A stretch of DNA of 64,000 nt from Phoenix dactylifera (Eukaryota > Streptophyta > Magnoliopsida > Arecales > Arecaceae): positions 3,073,530 through 3,137,529 of the forward strand of contig NC_052401.1 in NCBI RefSeq assembly GCF_009389715.1, written 5' to 3'. Shown here in pieces: positions 47,928 to 59,730 of the stretch. Below the pieces are notes generated by a model, which worked only from the letters and a program-made list of their open reading frames with translations, made no database searches and had not been told where the DNA came from. A program made the translations under genes and the position numbers. Positions within the stretch are counted from its first letter, which is position 1; each line of letters begins with the position of its first letter.

Positions 47928-50900
47928 AGTGGGGAGAGAGAGGAATGGTGTGGTTTGCAGAGAGGAAGGGCCAAAGTCTGCTTTTAATAGCTGGGGACGG
48001 TGTCATATTTTGCGTCTTTTTCCCTCATCAAGTTGGCTTGCTTTTGTGTGGGCCTGAGAGGGTGAGTTGGAAAGTCTTCGTTTCTAGATGAATGCTCACG
48101 TAATCTTTTGTTTTCTCTCTCCAAAAGAGGCCATGCAAGGTAACCTTCTTGAAGTTTTGTTTCTGAGATTTGGTGATGATAACTTCACATCACCTGGGTT
48201 GCGTAATCTTAAAAGATGCAATGATGGTCAGCCTAGATCTAACCTGAACTTATGGGATGAGTCATTTTGGAGCGAAACTCGACCCAAATCATGAACCATT
48301 TCGGTTTTGATTCAGTCCTAGATTTTTTTACCAGCCAAGAAGACCCAAACCAAATTGGAGTAGGACCCAAGACACAATATGAGAAGTCTTGTATAGTTTT
48401 GGGTCAAGGTAGACGGCTCATGTACTGGACCCACTTATAGGGCGTGTAGAATGGGCTGATAGGTTATTTGTTAAATGACTACAAAACGAAGGAGAAGAAA
48501 GTGATGAATGGTATGATATGATCTCAATTTTCAGAATGATAAAGAATTAGATGCTTCGGATGCTTCGGATCCAAGTCTCCGACGCAGACTTATTGTATAC
48601 AGTAGAAAAGGTCAGGTATGGATCACAGGGAGTGAAACAAGGACGTTGCTCCCCACTTCAAATGGACGTAAAGAACACTTCTGTTAGATGTTTTGTCCCA
48701 TGCAAATACCTAGAAGAATCCAGCATTAGATGTTGGACCTGGGTCCAGTCCTCACGGCGCATGCCGGTCCCACCACCTCGTGTTATGAATTAGTGCAATG
48801 AAAAAATGAGACCTAAGTTTGAGTGAAAATTAATCTGTCCACTTTGCGAACCGAACTGAGTGATTAAAGGAAAGATCATATGAAGCCCCTAACTCCCTAG
48901 TTTAAGGTCAATGGATGAGCTGGTTTTGTAGTACTCATTCTATACTTAAGAAACCCTAACTATTATAATGGAATCCGACTGGTTCTGAACTTGATAAATA
49001 AGCAAAAATATGGATGGAGGAGTAGAATGTGCGCAAGATATATTCTTGTTGTTATTGTTTTTCTCCTTTTCTTCTAAGAATTATGAGGGAGATGCCGTCA
49101 TGAAGGTTATGGAAAGGAATGCCAATCAGCTAAACTAAGATCGATTAATCTAATCAATTAAATTCGTAAATTTTACATGAAATTTCTCCACCAATTATAC
49201 AAATAGTCAACTTCGTAGTCTACTTCTAGAAAATGGTAGACACCAGTAATAATACATGGAATTTTGGGTGTGCGTGTGCATGTACATATCAACTAATTGC
49301 TTGAATCATGATGGTTCCACATGTGCACCGCAAGATCGAGTCGGTCAGCAAGCCATGAGTTTTGCTTTGAGAAACAAGAATCTTCTTAGCCGTCCTTGAG
49401 ATTAGTCTTCTATTTGTAGTGCACTTTGAGGAATGAATGGTTCACACCGGCGAGTAACGCGGCAAGAGAGAGAACATAAATCTGCTTTGATGATATATCT
49501 TAATCCAAACTCCTCTTAAAAAGGTGAATAAAATGGCTTCATTAGCTAAATGCAACATCATTATCTACATTTGCACCATGGGTTTTGTCAAACAATGGCT
49601 AATCATGTGAAAAACGAGATTATAAAATAAGATCTCAGAGTAGACTTGGCAGTTGGATTAGATTATAAATGTGAAACATGCGAAATGATGTTCCGTGTTG
49701 CATGCCAGTTTAATTTGGACAGTATATGGAGGCTGACAACAAGGAATTCTAAGCCAACTTATTCATAAAATTTGATTTCGATCGCAGAAATTTCATATCA
49801 GAAGTGTCATCTGGTTGGATGCTAGATCCTCATCTAGGAATCAAAATCAGAATCTCGTTGAATTTGAACCCACTTGCTTAATATTATTCGATATTGTTCA
49901 TGGTAATGCGAATTTTATAAAAGCTCATTCTGAAGAAGAGCAATTTAGCTGATTTTTATGAAAAAAGAGGCCAATAGCTTGCTCTTTATGTTTGTTTATG
50001 AATAAAGAAATAAATAAATATGGCATATAATCAAGCATTAAATAAATCAAATAAAATGAGAAAACATCATTCTGGAGCCATTTTAAGACCTTAGTGCTTC
50101 TTATTTTCTCACTTTCTGATAATTTTGAGACATGGGATACAGAGTCAAGAATTGCTGTTCCATCTGGCTTCAATCTATTAAGGTTTTAATTCATATGTGA
50201 GCCTGCTATAATATTTAGCACTACCAGAGCTTGTTGAGGTAGAATACTAGTTCAGAGTTTATGAGTGACTTTCATTATACACTGGAAATGTTCTCAACCT
50301 CCCAATACAGTAGACAAGGCCTGAAGACCATGAAGCACTTCTAGGTAGTAATGGTTTAAAATGGAAGTTGAATGGGAGAGGTCCAATTCCACAATCATGG
50401 CCATCCGTATATTTTGCGACATCCCATATACTGCATGGGGTCTATGTAATCATATAATCATGGCCATCATGCAATACATGGATGACTGTGATTGCAGAGA
50501 TGGACCTCTCCAATTTAACTTCAAATTGGAGAGGAATCCAACACTTGAAAGTGACCATGCTGCAGTTATATGTCAGGCCTGTCAAAAAACCTAAATATAA
50601 AAGAGGTGATTTGTACGCATGAGAACATCACTTCATGTAACATTAGCAGATTCTCAAATCATGTGTTTTTTTTTGACATTTTTCCTATCAAAAGTGATTG
50701 AAGATGACTTCATCAATCTTGAGAAAGTTAGAGCAGATGCATCTGCCAAAAAATTATTGGCTCAATGTATTTTCATGCCCATGATACAGTTTTACTTGTT
50801 TGTCGAAATGTACTAAGGAGAAAATAATAACCTTGAAAGAGATCAAAGCTAAGCATGATAGATGAAACCTTCCAACCATCCAAATGTAACATAATTTTCC

Positions 50901-53307
50901 AAGGCTGTCTCTGTCTAACAAATAATGTAGACCCATACAACGAAATGTTTTTTTTCTAATGTCAGTCAGAATCATCATGACTGGCGGAGTGTTTTGGTCC
51001 TCCACACATAACTTGGTAGAAAAGGTACGAATATCTGGTTTCATTTAAAATTCTATTTAGTATTTATAAAATTTTTTTAAAAAATAATTAACTACAGAAA
51101 AATAAATAGATAATTATTCAGTTCGTATTTGAATATCTGATTCTATTTATAACTCTATTTAATTTTATTTATCACTCATGAACTTCTAAAAAAAATAAAT
51201 AACTATATTAATATACTATTAACTTAATTTATCATTCACTTAGTAATATTTATCATTCCGTAGTCGTAATTTATATTTGTATTTATATTTATACTTTTGG
51301 TATCCGATTTATATCCGTATTCCTTTAAAATAAATATGAACATAAACTTTTGCATCCGAATAATATAAGTATTCATATTTGTATTCATTAAACAAAATAA
51401 ATATAAAAATAGATATGTTAGTATCTGATCCAATTTCAACCCTAAGAAAGAAGAGTTTATGCATAGATCGTCCTTGATTTGAAATTAGATGGTGTCCTAT
51501 TAGGTGGTGCCCATTAGCTTTGATTAGGTGGCACATTCAGTAACTGGATGAGATGTGAGATTCTTCTTTGGTAGGTGACAGCAAGGACTGAGAATACTAA
51601 TAGAATTTAGAATTTGTCTAACTACAAATGGAAGGCTAGCTGAAGTTGAGAACAGGTCCTTTTCTGCCGCTAGTGGTATTTTTCCAACATTAATATCAAG
51701 AGCTGGACTAGGTTTTGAACCTAGACCACAAAGCTTTCTTTCCTTCTAGATGTGGAGGGTTCTAGAAGAGAAAACTTTTATTCAGGAAAAGGGAATCTCT
51801 GTATTAGTAGGAAGATCTCAATATGCCGATAAATTCAGGACAATAACATGTTTTAGTTCTCAGGCCTCCTATTCTTAATGATCAGAGCTGGATTATAACA
51901 TAGACAAGAGAACATAAAAGGAAACAAGACAAAAAAGAAGGAAAACTATGGAGAAAAAGAGAGGTCTCTGTTTTCTTGAAGCTTCAGGCAAAATATTTCA
52001 TTTCAATGCTTTATAAGAACATGATAGTCAATATGGCCCAACTCTGATGATGTTCCAGCTCACCCAATTATTATTTTGTAAATATATTCCGCAAAATCTT
52101 ACAGTGATATACTGATATTATATTTGGCACAAGTAATACTAGTTGTGTCAATAATGTGTTGAAATTTTCACATATTATTATCATCAGGAAATCCTATGAA
52201 AAGAACAGATGTGCATGGCATACTTAGAACCCAAGCTTCAGTTACTGAATTAAGCTACGAGAACTCAGCGGTGCCATATGTTTGGAGGTAGAATGATGAC
52301 TTGATGACAGTAATAGTTGGAACAAGATAATGTGTGGTTCATTACTTAATGCATGTAAAGTAAGCTAATAACAACCCAAGGAAGTTGAAACTAAGGATTT
52401 TATGTCTCAATCAAAAATAAAAAAATACAGTTGTATTATGTTTACTCATCATATGCATGAAGAAATTTGTGGAGAAGGTTAAATAAGGATGAAGAAAAAA
52501 AATTGTGGTTTCTGCCTCTGTTTTTGTTCCCATTACCATCATAGATGGGTAGCATATCCCTTAATCATCAAATTTCTTCAAATTAACCTTGGTTTTTAAT
52601 GACAAACCTTAAATCTCTCCATTCAATTTAATTTTTGAATTTAAATTATTATTGTAATCTTTTAATTATTTTTCTCCTACTTTCTCTCTATTCAAATTCA
52701 ATTTTTGAATCCCAATTGCTGCTGTAATTTTCTCCTATAATCACTCTTGTATATGCTATATATATTCAATACAAACTTAAAAAAGATTCTGACCAATCTT
52801 TTTGTTTTTACGGATCCCTTCAAGTTTTTCGCTTGCTGATGGAATAATAATACAGCAAGCATCAGACAGTATTTCTATTCGTAACATGCCATTGTATTCT
52901 TATCTATGTAGTCTCGCATAACATCCTTGTTAAATTGGAGTATCACAAAAAGGGAAAAAGAAAATTGGAAACATTCAAAAACAATAAAACTTACCTCTTG
53001 TATGTAGCTTCCAAGACATTAAACTTCAATTCTACTCCTTGCTTGGCATGACCAATCTCCATCTGTACACAGTCAGCATTCACCAATGAGGTATAATGAG
53101 TGTACAAAGCTCAAATCTTTCTAAGGGTTTTGTTTTGTGCTATTAAAAGCTTTACATGCTGTGAGCTTTCTCTTGTTCTCCTTGAGAAGCTATAAGATAT
53201 CCATTTATTGCGCTCCAAAATTCCTTCTTGTCGATAAATGGTGTGATGCGTGAGACATCAAAACCGAATCACCACGATGCTTCTTTGTTCCTCCGACCAC
53301 CACCAGC
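47928..53307. other. Intergenic DNA between the 262-aa gene and the first PPR gene
   Basis: No gene was recognised over 5.4 kb. The DNA is AT-rich, especially 51050-51440, where ATTTAT-type stretches recur. The promoter of the plus-strand PPR gene must lie at the right end; TATTAAAAG near 53138 is a weak TATA candidate. Confidence 0.45.
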
Positions 53308-55077
53308 ATGTGCCTCAACACCACCACCTCCGCCGCCGCCGCCGCTGCTGCCACCACCGTCGCTCGCTTCCTCTCCTTAATAGAGAGATGCATCGCCGCC
53401 AAAGACCTCCGGCTCGGCCGCCACCTCCACTCCCACCTCCTCAAGACCGCCCTCAACCACCACACCGTCCTCGCCAACCGCCTCGTCCACCTCTACTCCC
53501 TCTCCGGCTCCCTCCCCTCTGCCGTCTCCGCCTTCACCGACCTCCCCTTCAAAAACCACCACTCCTACAACACCCTCCTCGCGGCCCTCTGCCGCTCCGG
53601 CCACCTCCCCGCCGCTCGCCAACTGTTCGACCAGATGTCCCACCGAGATCTTGTCTCCCATAACACCATGATCTCGACCCTCACCCACCATGGCCACCAC
53701 AGAGAAGCGATGAACCTCTTCACCCGAATGCGGAAGGACCACTCCTTCGACAAATTCACCGTCGTTGGTGTTGCGACCGCATGTGCCAACCTTGGGGCCC
53801 TAAATTCTCTTCGCCAGCTCCATGGCGCTGCTATCGGCGCTGGGTTGGACTTTAATGTCATAATGTCGAATGTGATGATCGACGCTTACGGGAAGTGCGG
53901 TGATGCTGAGGTCTCCCGCGAGCTCTTCGATCGGATGGAGACGAGAGATGTCATTTCTTGGACATCGCTGGTTGCGGCGTATGCCTCTGCTCGCAGGCTC
54001 GAAGAGGCCTGGCTGGCGTTCGATCGGATGCCGGAGCGGAATGCAGTCTCATGGACGGCGCTTGTTTCCGGGTATGAGCAGAATGGGGAGGGGGAGGCAG
54101 CATTGGAGCTCTTCAGGCGGATGATAGAAGAGGGAGTTGGTCCAACACCATTTACTTTGGTCTCGGTTTTGAGTGCTTGCGCGGGCTTAGGACTTATTGC
54201 TCGGGGGAAGCAGGTGCATGGCTTCATGGTCAGGAAGTGCATTGGATTGGATTCTTTCAACATCTTCACCTCGAATGCTTTGATCGATATGTACGCTAAG
54301 TGTGGGGATATGGCCTCGGCCGCGAATGTGTTTGACGCAATGCCCGAGCGAGACGTTGTCTCTTGGAACTCGATGGTTACTGGCTTCGCTCGGAATGGGC
54401 ATGGCAAGCGATCTCTTGCTGTCTTCGAACAAATGATGAAAGCCGGGGTTACACCAAACCATACCACATTCCTTGGCGTGCTCTCAGCTTGCAGCCATGC
54501 TGGCCTAGTCTCAGAGGGTCGTCGATTCCTTGACTCGATGGAGAGGAAGTATGGACTAAAGCCAAGGCCAGAGCACTATGCCGCTTTCGTCGATGCACTT
54601 GGGCGCAATTGCCAACTAGAGGAAGCCATGGAACTCAACAAGGATTTGCATTCTAAACATGAATTGAGCAGTGTTGGGACATGGGGAGCTCTCCTTGGGG
54701 CATGCCGAGTGCATGGAAATTTAGAGCTTGCGGAAAGAGCTTCTGAGTACCTCTTTGAGTTGGAGCCTGAGAATGGAGCAAGATATCTGATGTTGTCTAA
54801 TATATATGCTGCAGCAGGTCAATGGGACGATGTTCGACAGGTTAGGCTGCTCATGAAGGGGAAGGGATTTAGAAAGGATCCAGGTTTCAGTTGGATAGAT
54901 CTGAGGAGCGGCAAGCATATGTTTGTAGCTGATGATAAGTCTCATATACGAACAGGGGAAATTTATGAGTTGCTTGCCACTTTGGTCGATCAGATGAAGG
55001 AAACAAGATGTCATCTAAATTATGAGCAGAGTCTGTTTGGTCATGAAGAAGGGGACTGCTTGTTGCAATGTGTTTAG
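53308..55077 (+). CDS. Pentatricopeptide repeat protein, PLS class with E motifs, 589 aa
   Basis: PPR proteins of the PLS class bind specific organelle RNAs and commonly guide C-to-U editing or other processing. The single-exon frame holds consecutive repeats from about residue 50 to 440, with typical phrases such as RDVISWTSLVAAYASARRLE, ERNAVSWTALVSGYEQNGEG and ERDVVSWNSMVTGFARNGHG. An E region follows (about 455-560: TWGALLGACRVHGN, LEPENGARYLMLSNIYAAAG, GFRKDPGFSWI). There is no DYW deaminase domain, so an editing role would need a partner in trans. The first ATG in this frame is used. The N-terminus has an alanine/threonine run after MCLNTTT and could be a targeting peptide, though it is not very basic. 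The 5' 450 bp are extremely GC-rich and the 3' end is not. The gene faces the next PPR gene tail to tail. Confidence 0.92.
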   Translation: MCLNTTTSAAAAAAATTVARFLSLIERCIAAKDLRLGRHLHSHLLKTALNHHTVLANRLVHLYSLSGSLPSAVSAFTDLPFKNHHSYNTLLAALCRSGHLPAARQLFDQMSHRDLVSHNTMISTLTHHGHHREAMNLFTRMRKDHSFDKFTVVGVATACANLGALNSLRQLHGAAIGAGLDFNVIMSNVMIDAYGKCGDAEVSRELFDRMETRDVISWTSLVAAYASARRLEEAWLAFDRMPERNAVSWTALVSGYEQNGEGEAALELFRRMIEEGVGPTPFTLVSVLSACAGLGLIARGKQVHGFMVRKCIGLDSFNIFTSNALIDMYAKCGDMASAANVFDAMPERDVVSWNSMVTGFARNGHGKRSLAVFEQMMKAGVTPNHTTFLGVLSACSHAGLVSEGRRFLDSMERKYGLKPRPEHYAAFVDALGRNCQLEEAMELNKDLHSKHELSSVGTWGALLGACRVHGNLELAERASEYLFELEPENGARYLMLSNIYAAAGQWDDVRQVRLLMKGKGFRKDPGFSWIDLRSGKHMFVADDKSHIRTGEIYELLATLVDQMKETRCHLNYEQSLFGHEEGDCLLQCV

Positions 55078-55183
55078 TAAGATAGGCAGCTGCATCAAAT
55101 CATTGGTTACATTGGTAGGCCAGTTGGTGATTCTGTTCCTATGGAGGAGAAGTGCTATATGAATTCAGCCTTAACCCTCTAAA

Positions 55184-55329
55184 GCTGTACTGAGAGTCTC
55201 TGAGGATTTAATCTTTGCAGATCAGATGCCTTGAGGAATTATAGGGAAGCTCGGGCGCTGTACTGAGAGTCTCTGAGGATTTAATCTTTGCAGATCAGAT
55301 GCCTTGAGGAATTATAGGGAAGCTCGGGC
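55184..55329. repeat. Perfect 73-bp tandem duplication in the PPR 3' flank
   Basis: The 73-bp unit at 55184-55256, beginning GCTGTACTGAGAGTCTCTG, is repeated exactly at 55257-55329. It starts 107 bp after the stop codon, so it probably lies in the 3' untranslated region. Confidence 0.95.
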
Positions 55330-56713
55330 AGCAGGTCTTCATAATGGTCATTAAAAGAATGTGTGCATTTCGCTGGATGGAGGTTTACTTGACAAAACAT
55401 AATTTTGTGGACTACCAGATGAAGTTGTTAACATTGTTTGAACAGACACAAGCAGCAAGAGTTTTAGGATGCCAAAGAGATGTGGCATCATCCTTTTGGA
55501 GGCTATGATACTACTTCCAAGTTTCAGCACTTCTTGTTTAACACATTATTTTGGGTGAATTATTCTTTGCTTCGTAACGTGGTGCTGGGCGTGTTGAGGT
55601 TTTCTTTTAATCTTGCATGGGACAGACCTCTTTGTGGCAGTGTTGTCTCTTTTTGCTTCATTTCCTCAATAAAATGCTGTTGGTGGTTCTCTGGACCTAG
55701 CATTTCTTAACGTTTCTCAGAGAGAGATCAAATGAATTTCTGATTTAGCTGTTGCTAGGAACTTGTACAGTTCTTTCCCCATAATCGTGCATTCTCTGTC
55801 CATGCATGATTCATCCTCGAGCAGATGTCTCTTGCTTCTTGTTGGTGGTGCAAATGCTTGCAAGGAGCTGAATGTTATGGGTTAATCTACGTAACCTTAA
55901 TATCTATCTCAATTTGTATAACGAATCCAAGCTTGCTAAATTATCATACTCGGTGTGCCATTAACTGGTGCAGGATTGGTGAAAAACTTTCCACAACGAA
56001 CACAAATATATAAACCCAAAAGACAGGTGTTGAAATGCAACAGTATTAGCCAGTATAATGTTTGGTAAATAACTCATGATCGAGAATTGCTACATATTTT
56101 TGAGAAAAAGAAGCATAAGGAAAAAAATACATATCCGGACCCAAGAGGGGCCAAAGAGTTTTACAAAACTCCATCAACTCCAGGACTGATTAGCCACTAA
56201 GAATTTAATGAGATCTCTTCTTCATATTTGAAATCTTGTCAGCAATTTATCATGATACATTTCATAGATGCTGCGTTGCTACAAATTTGACGCATCACCC
56301 ATGTTTGTGGTGGTGTAATTCTTGTTTTCTTCACTAATTTGAGCTCCAACGGTCAAATGTAAAAGCACGAGTACCATAGTATGGATAGTGCTTATTCACA
56401 CTAGCCTCCTCGTTGCAATTGTAAAGCAAGAACCAAAATTTCATGCTTTACCATTGATCACCTTTCTCCGAATAATAACGCAGAGCCTCCCCATGGGCAA
56501 CACAAGCAGATAATGCTGCTTGCAATTGTATTTGCTCGATTTGTGAACCCCTTCCAACCTTGTGAAGCCACAGCTTGATTCATCAGTCACCAAACAGCCA
56601 TTGCCATGCCGGGCTAGTTTGCAAAAGGATCCATATGATCCCATCATTCATCCACATTTGAGACCTTTTGACGCCTACACTCTGTAATTGATGTAAACTA
56701 GCTTCATCACTTG
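55330..56713. other. Space between the two convergent PPR genes
   Basis: Both genes end towards this stretch, so it should carry the rest of both 3' untranslated regions. No further gene, clear polyadenylation signal or repeat was identified. Confidence 0.4.
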
Positions 56714-58849
56714 TTAAGTGCAGTCAGAAGACTCTGGAGAAAGGACCTCAAACTGAACTGGATTCAAGGGGTTTGATTCATTGATGCATCTTGCAGCCCT
56801 TTCTCCTAGTTTTCTGTTCCCGTGTTCTCGGCAACAGTCAAAGATTCTTGTCCACATTGGGATGGTCGGCTCGAATGGCATGTGTTCGACGAAATCCTCG
56901 AGTTCAACCATGAAGCCATGCTTGCCTAATAGTTCAATCATACATTCGTAATGCTCAACCCGAGGTATGATACCATACTCTTCAGTCATCGAATCAAAAT
57001 ACCGTCGACCCAAATTGACGTAGCCCTCACTGATACAAGCAAGTAGAATGCCAATGAGAGTGACATTGTCTGCCCTAATCCCATCTTTCCGCATCGCTTC
57101 AAATAGTTCAAGACCATACTCACCCCTCCCATTATAAGCACATCCTAAAATCATCGAATTCCAGAGGACTATATCCCGTGAACTCTCCATTTCAAAAACT
57201 TTGATGCCATACTCTATCAACCGGCATTTGGAGTACATGTCAACCAATGCCCCTCTGATAATGACATCCATCTCGAAGCCATTTCTGATCATGTAGCCAT
57301 GGATTTCCTTCCCGTGTTCGAGCATGAAGATATTCGCACAAGCAGCCAATATCGTGCTGAATGTGAACTCATCTGCACATGTCTCCCATTGCATCTCGCT
57401 GAAAGCATGCAAGGCCTCTTCACTTCGGCCGTGCCGCCCATACCCTGAGATCAATGAATTCCATGATATCCTATCCCTCTGAGATGCCATACTAAGAAAC
57501 CAAAGCTCAGCGCTTCTCAGGCACCCGCATTTCGCGTACATATCTAGAAGAGCATTGCCGAAAAAGAGATTTGAGCAGAGGCCATGTCTGTAAGCAAACC
57601 CATGAATCTGTTTCCCCCAATCAAGATCCGAAAGCCCGGCGCACACATTCAGTACTAAACCAAGAGTGACAAGGTTGGTCTCTTCAGTTTCTCCTCTCAT
57701 CCGGTGAAAGAAATCCATGGCCTTGTCCCAGTGAAGGGACCGCACGTAACCCACCAGCATTGCATTCCAGGAGACAACATTCCTTTCAGGCATCTCCTCA
57801 AAGAGTGCCTCTGCCTCACTGATTCTCCCACATGCTGCGTAACCCGACACCATGGAAGTCCATGAGACCACATCCTTTGAGGTGGACTGATCAAAGAGCC
57901 TACGAGCGTCCTCAAGAACACCACACTTTGCATATGTCTCCATGAGCGAATTCCTTACAACATTATCCCCTTCAAAACCAATCTTCAGGACCATTCCGTG
58001 GACCTGGCATCCCTCCTTGAGCGCTGAAATATCCGAACATGCCATAAGAGCATTCGAAACGGTAAAATTCAATGGCTTTATGCCGCGTTTAATCATGCGA
58101 AAGAACATAGCGACTGCATCCTTTCCTCTACCCACCTCCAAGTAGCGGCGGACAATGACATTCCAGGAAACAGCATTCGGGGTCGCAATGGAATCAAACA
58201 TCCTCCTTGCATCATCGATCACCCAGCACTTCCCGTAGACGTCGACGAGTGAGGTGCCCAGAATCACGTTCAAACAGAACCCAAGCTTCAGAATTAGGCC
58301 GTGGATTTGCTTTGCAAGGAAGAGGGCCAAGAGGTCGGCGCAGCAACCGAGCACGGAGGCGAAGGTGACATCTTTCGGGCGAATGCCGGACCTATTCATG
58401 CGGGAGAACAAGGATAGCGCCTCCTCGGGCTGGTCGGCGCGGGAGCACGCGGCGATGATGGCGTTCCAGGTGCCCCCGTCCCGCTTGGGCATCTCGTCGA
58501 ACAGCTCGCGGGCGTCCCTCAGGCTGCCGCAGTTGGCGTAAGTCTCGATGGCGCGGTTGAGGAGGAAGGTGGAGGGGGAAGGGGAGAAGGCGACGAGGTG
58601 GGACTCGATGCGGCGGGCCTCGACGAGGGCGCGGCGGGAGGAGCAAAGCTGGAGGAGGCGAGCGTAGACGGAGGCGGGGAAAGGGACGGCGGAGGCGGCG
58701 AGGGCGGCGATGGCGCGGGGGAGGTCGCCGGAGTCGAGGTGGGGCAGGATGGAGGCGGTGGGGGATTGGTTGGTGGGTTTGAAAGGCTTTCTGGGTCGGG
58801 CGGCGTTTTGGATCAGACGGTTGAGAACCGAGGCGGCGTTCGCCGCCAT
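56714..58849 (-). CDS. Pentatricopeptide repeat protein like Arabidopsis At3g26540
   Basis: A PLS-class PPR protein expected to bind organelle RNA. The intronless frame gives 711 residues from the ATG at 58847-58849. Close matches to At3g26540, as I recall it, include FLLNRAIETYANCG, SWNVIVRRYLEVGRG, ERNVVSWNAMLVGYVRS, RDIVLWNSMILGCAYNGRG and VEHYECMIELLGKHG near the C-terminus. Repeats run over about residues 60-670. There is no E or DYW domain, as in that ortholog. I chose this start because MAANAASVLNRLIQNAARPR looks like an arginine-rich organelle-targeting sequence and the length fits. An in-frame ATG at 58966 would add 39 residues, but the extra part reads through a 32-bp duplication whose length is not a multiple of three. 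The 5' half is very GC-rich. Confidence 0.93.
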   Translation of the reverse strand: MAANAASVLNRLIQNAARPRKPFKPTNQSPTASILPHLDSGDLPRAIAALAASAVPFPASVYARLLQLCSSRRALVEARRIESHLVAFSPSPSTFLLNRAIETYANCGSLRDARELFDEMPKRDGGTWNAIIAACSRADQPEEALSLFSRMNRSGIRPKDVTFASVLGCCADLLALFLAKQIHGLILKLGFCLNVILGTSLVDVYGKCWVIDDARRMFDSIATPNAVSWNVIVRRYLEVGRGKDAVAMFFRMIKRGIKPLNFTVSNALMACSDISALKEGCQVHGMVLKIGFEGDNVVRNSLMETYAKCGVLEDARRLFDQSTSKDVVSWTSMVSGYAACGRISEAEALFEEMPERNVVSWNAMLVGYVRSLHWDKAMDFFHRMRGETEETNLVTLGLVLNVCAGLSDLDWGKQIHGFAYRHGLCSNLFFGNALLDMYAKCGCLRSAELWFLSMASQRDRISWNSLISGYGRHGRSEEALHAFSEMQWETCADEFTFSTILAACANIFMLEHGKEIHGYMIRNGFEMDVIIRGALVDMYSKCRLIEYGIKVFEMESSRDIVLWNSMILGCAYNGRGEYGLELFEAMRKDGIRADNVTLIGILLACISEGYVNLGRRYFDSMTEEYGIIPRVEHYECMIELLGKHGFMVELEDFVEHMPFEPTIPMWTRIFDCCREHGNRKLGERAARCINESNPLNPVQFEVLSPESSDCT

Positions 58850-58876
58850 GTAAGCTGTTACGGGGACATGGGCTTT

Positions 58877-58940
58877 CAAGGAAACAGGGGGGGCGACGCT
58901 GAGGTTTTCAAGGAAACAGGGGGGGCGACGCTGAGGTTTT
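58877..58940. repeat. Perfect 32-bp tandem duplication at the 5' end of the At3g26540-like gene
   Basis: The unit CAAGGAAACAGGGGGGGCGA... at 58877-58908 is repeated exactly at 58909-58940. It lies just upstream of the preferred start codon. It puts an upstream ATG (58966) in frame that would be out of frame with a single copy. Confidence 0.93.
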
Positions 58941-59081
58941 AGTAGGGAGGGCAAGTAGCTGCCCAAAGTGCCAAGCCAGTCTGCCTTTCATTTTCATTTT
59001 AGCAAAGAAGATATTTTTTTCTAAAAATAATTTAAATTTTTAGATAGAATAAGGTAATTTTTTTAATTAAAAATTATATAT

Positions 59082-59646
59082 GCTAAATTAAATATGAGCT
59101 TTTTTTGAAATGTGTTATTTTTCTATCGCCAATCAAATATGCAAAAAATTACTTTTTCAGGTATCATATACGTAGGCATCAGTTTCTTAGACAAATATTT
59201 ATGAGGATCATGCGAGCGTGTCTTTAGTTCCACGTCAGTTATTCGCCGAAAAGCTTTTAAATATTTATACAGAACTAAAGAACCCCAAAAATACGTTTTG
59301 GCTAGCCATTTTGGATGAGTTTCTGGTTTGTTACAATGTTTCAGTAAAAAAAATTTCTTCTTGCGAACTACTTCAAAGAACCACTTCCCTAAACCCATGA
59401 AAAATTCACAAGTTATCTAATAATTTATTAAAATAAAAATTAATATTTTTTTTATGAAAGCCTAAGAATGTGGGGACGAAAATTTCTGTGCAAGCATCCT
59501 ATAGGAAATTTTATATGCATGCACACACACATATATATTTATATACAAACATACATATATAGATAGATAAATAAGGGGCAGATGTCGCCAAATGGATTAA
59601 GTCGATGAAAAATAAAACTATCACTCTATTTTTTTCTACCAAAAAG

Positions 59647-59730
<84 letters not shown>

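Noticed and set aside
53250-53663. Overlapping frame with many His, Pro and Arg residues in the 5' end of the first PPR gene
   Set aside because: It is a shadow of the GC-rich PPR coding sequence. It shows no domain, and the PPR frame explains the region fully.
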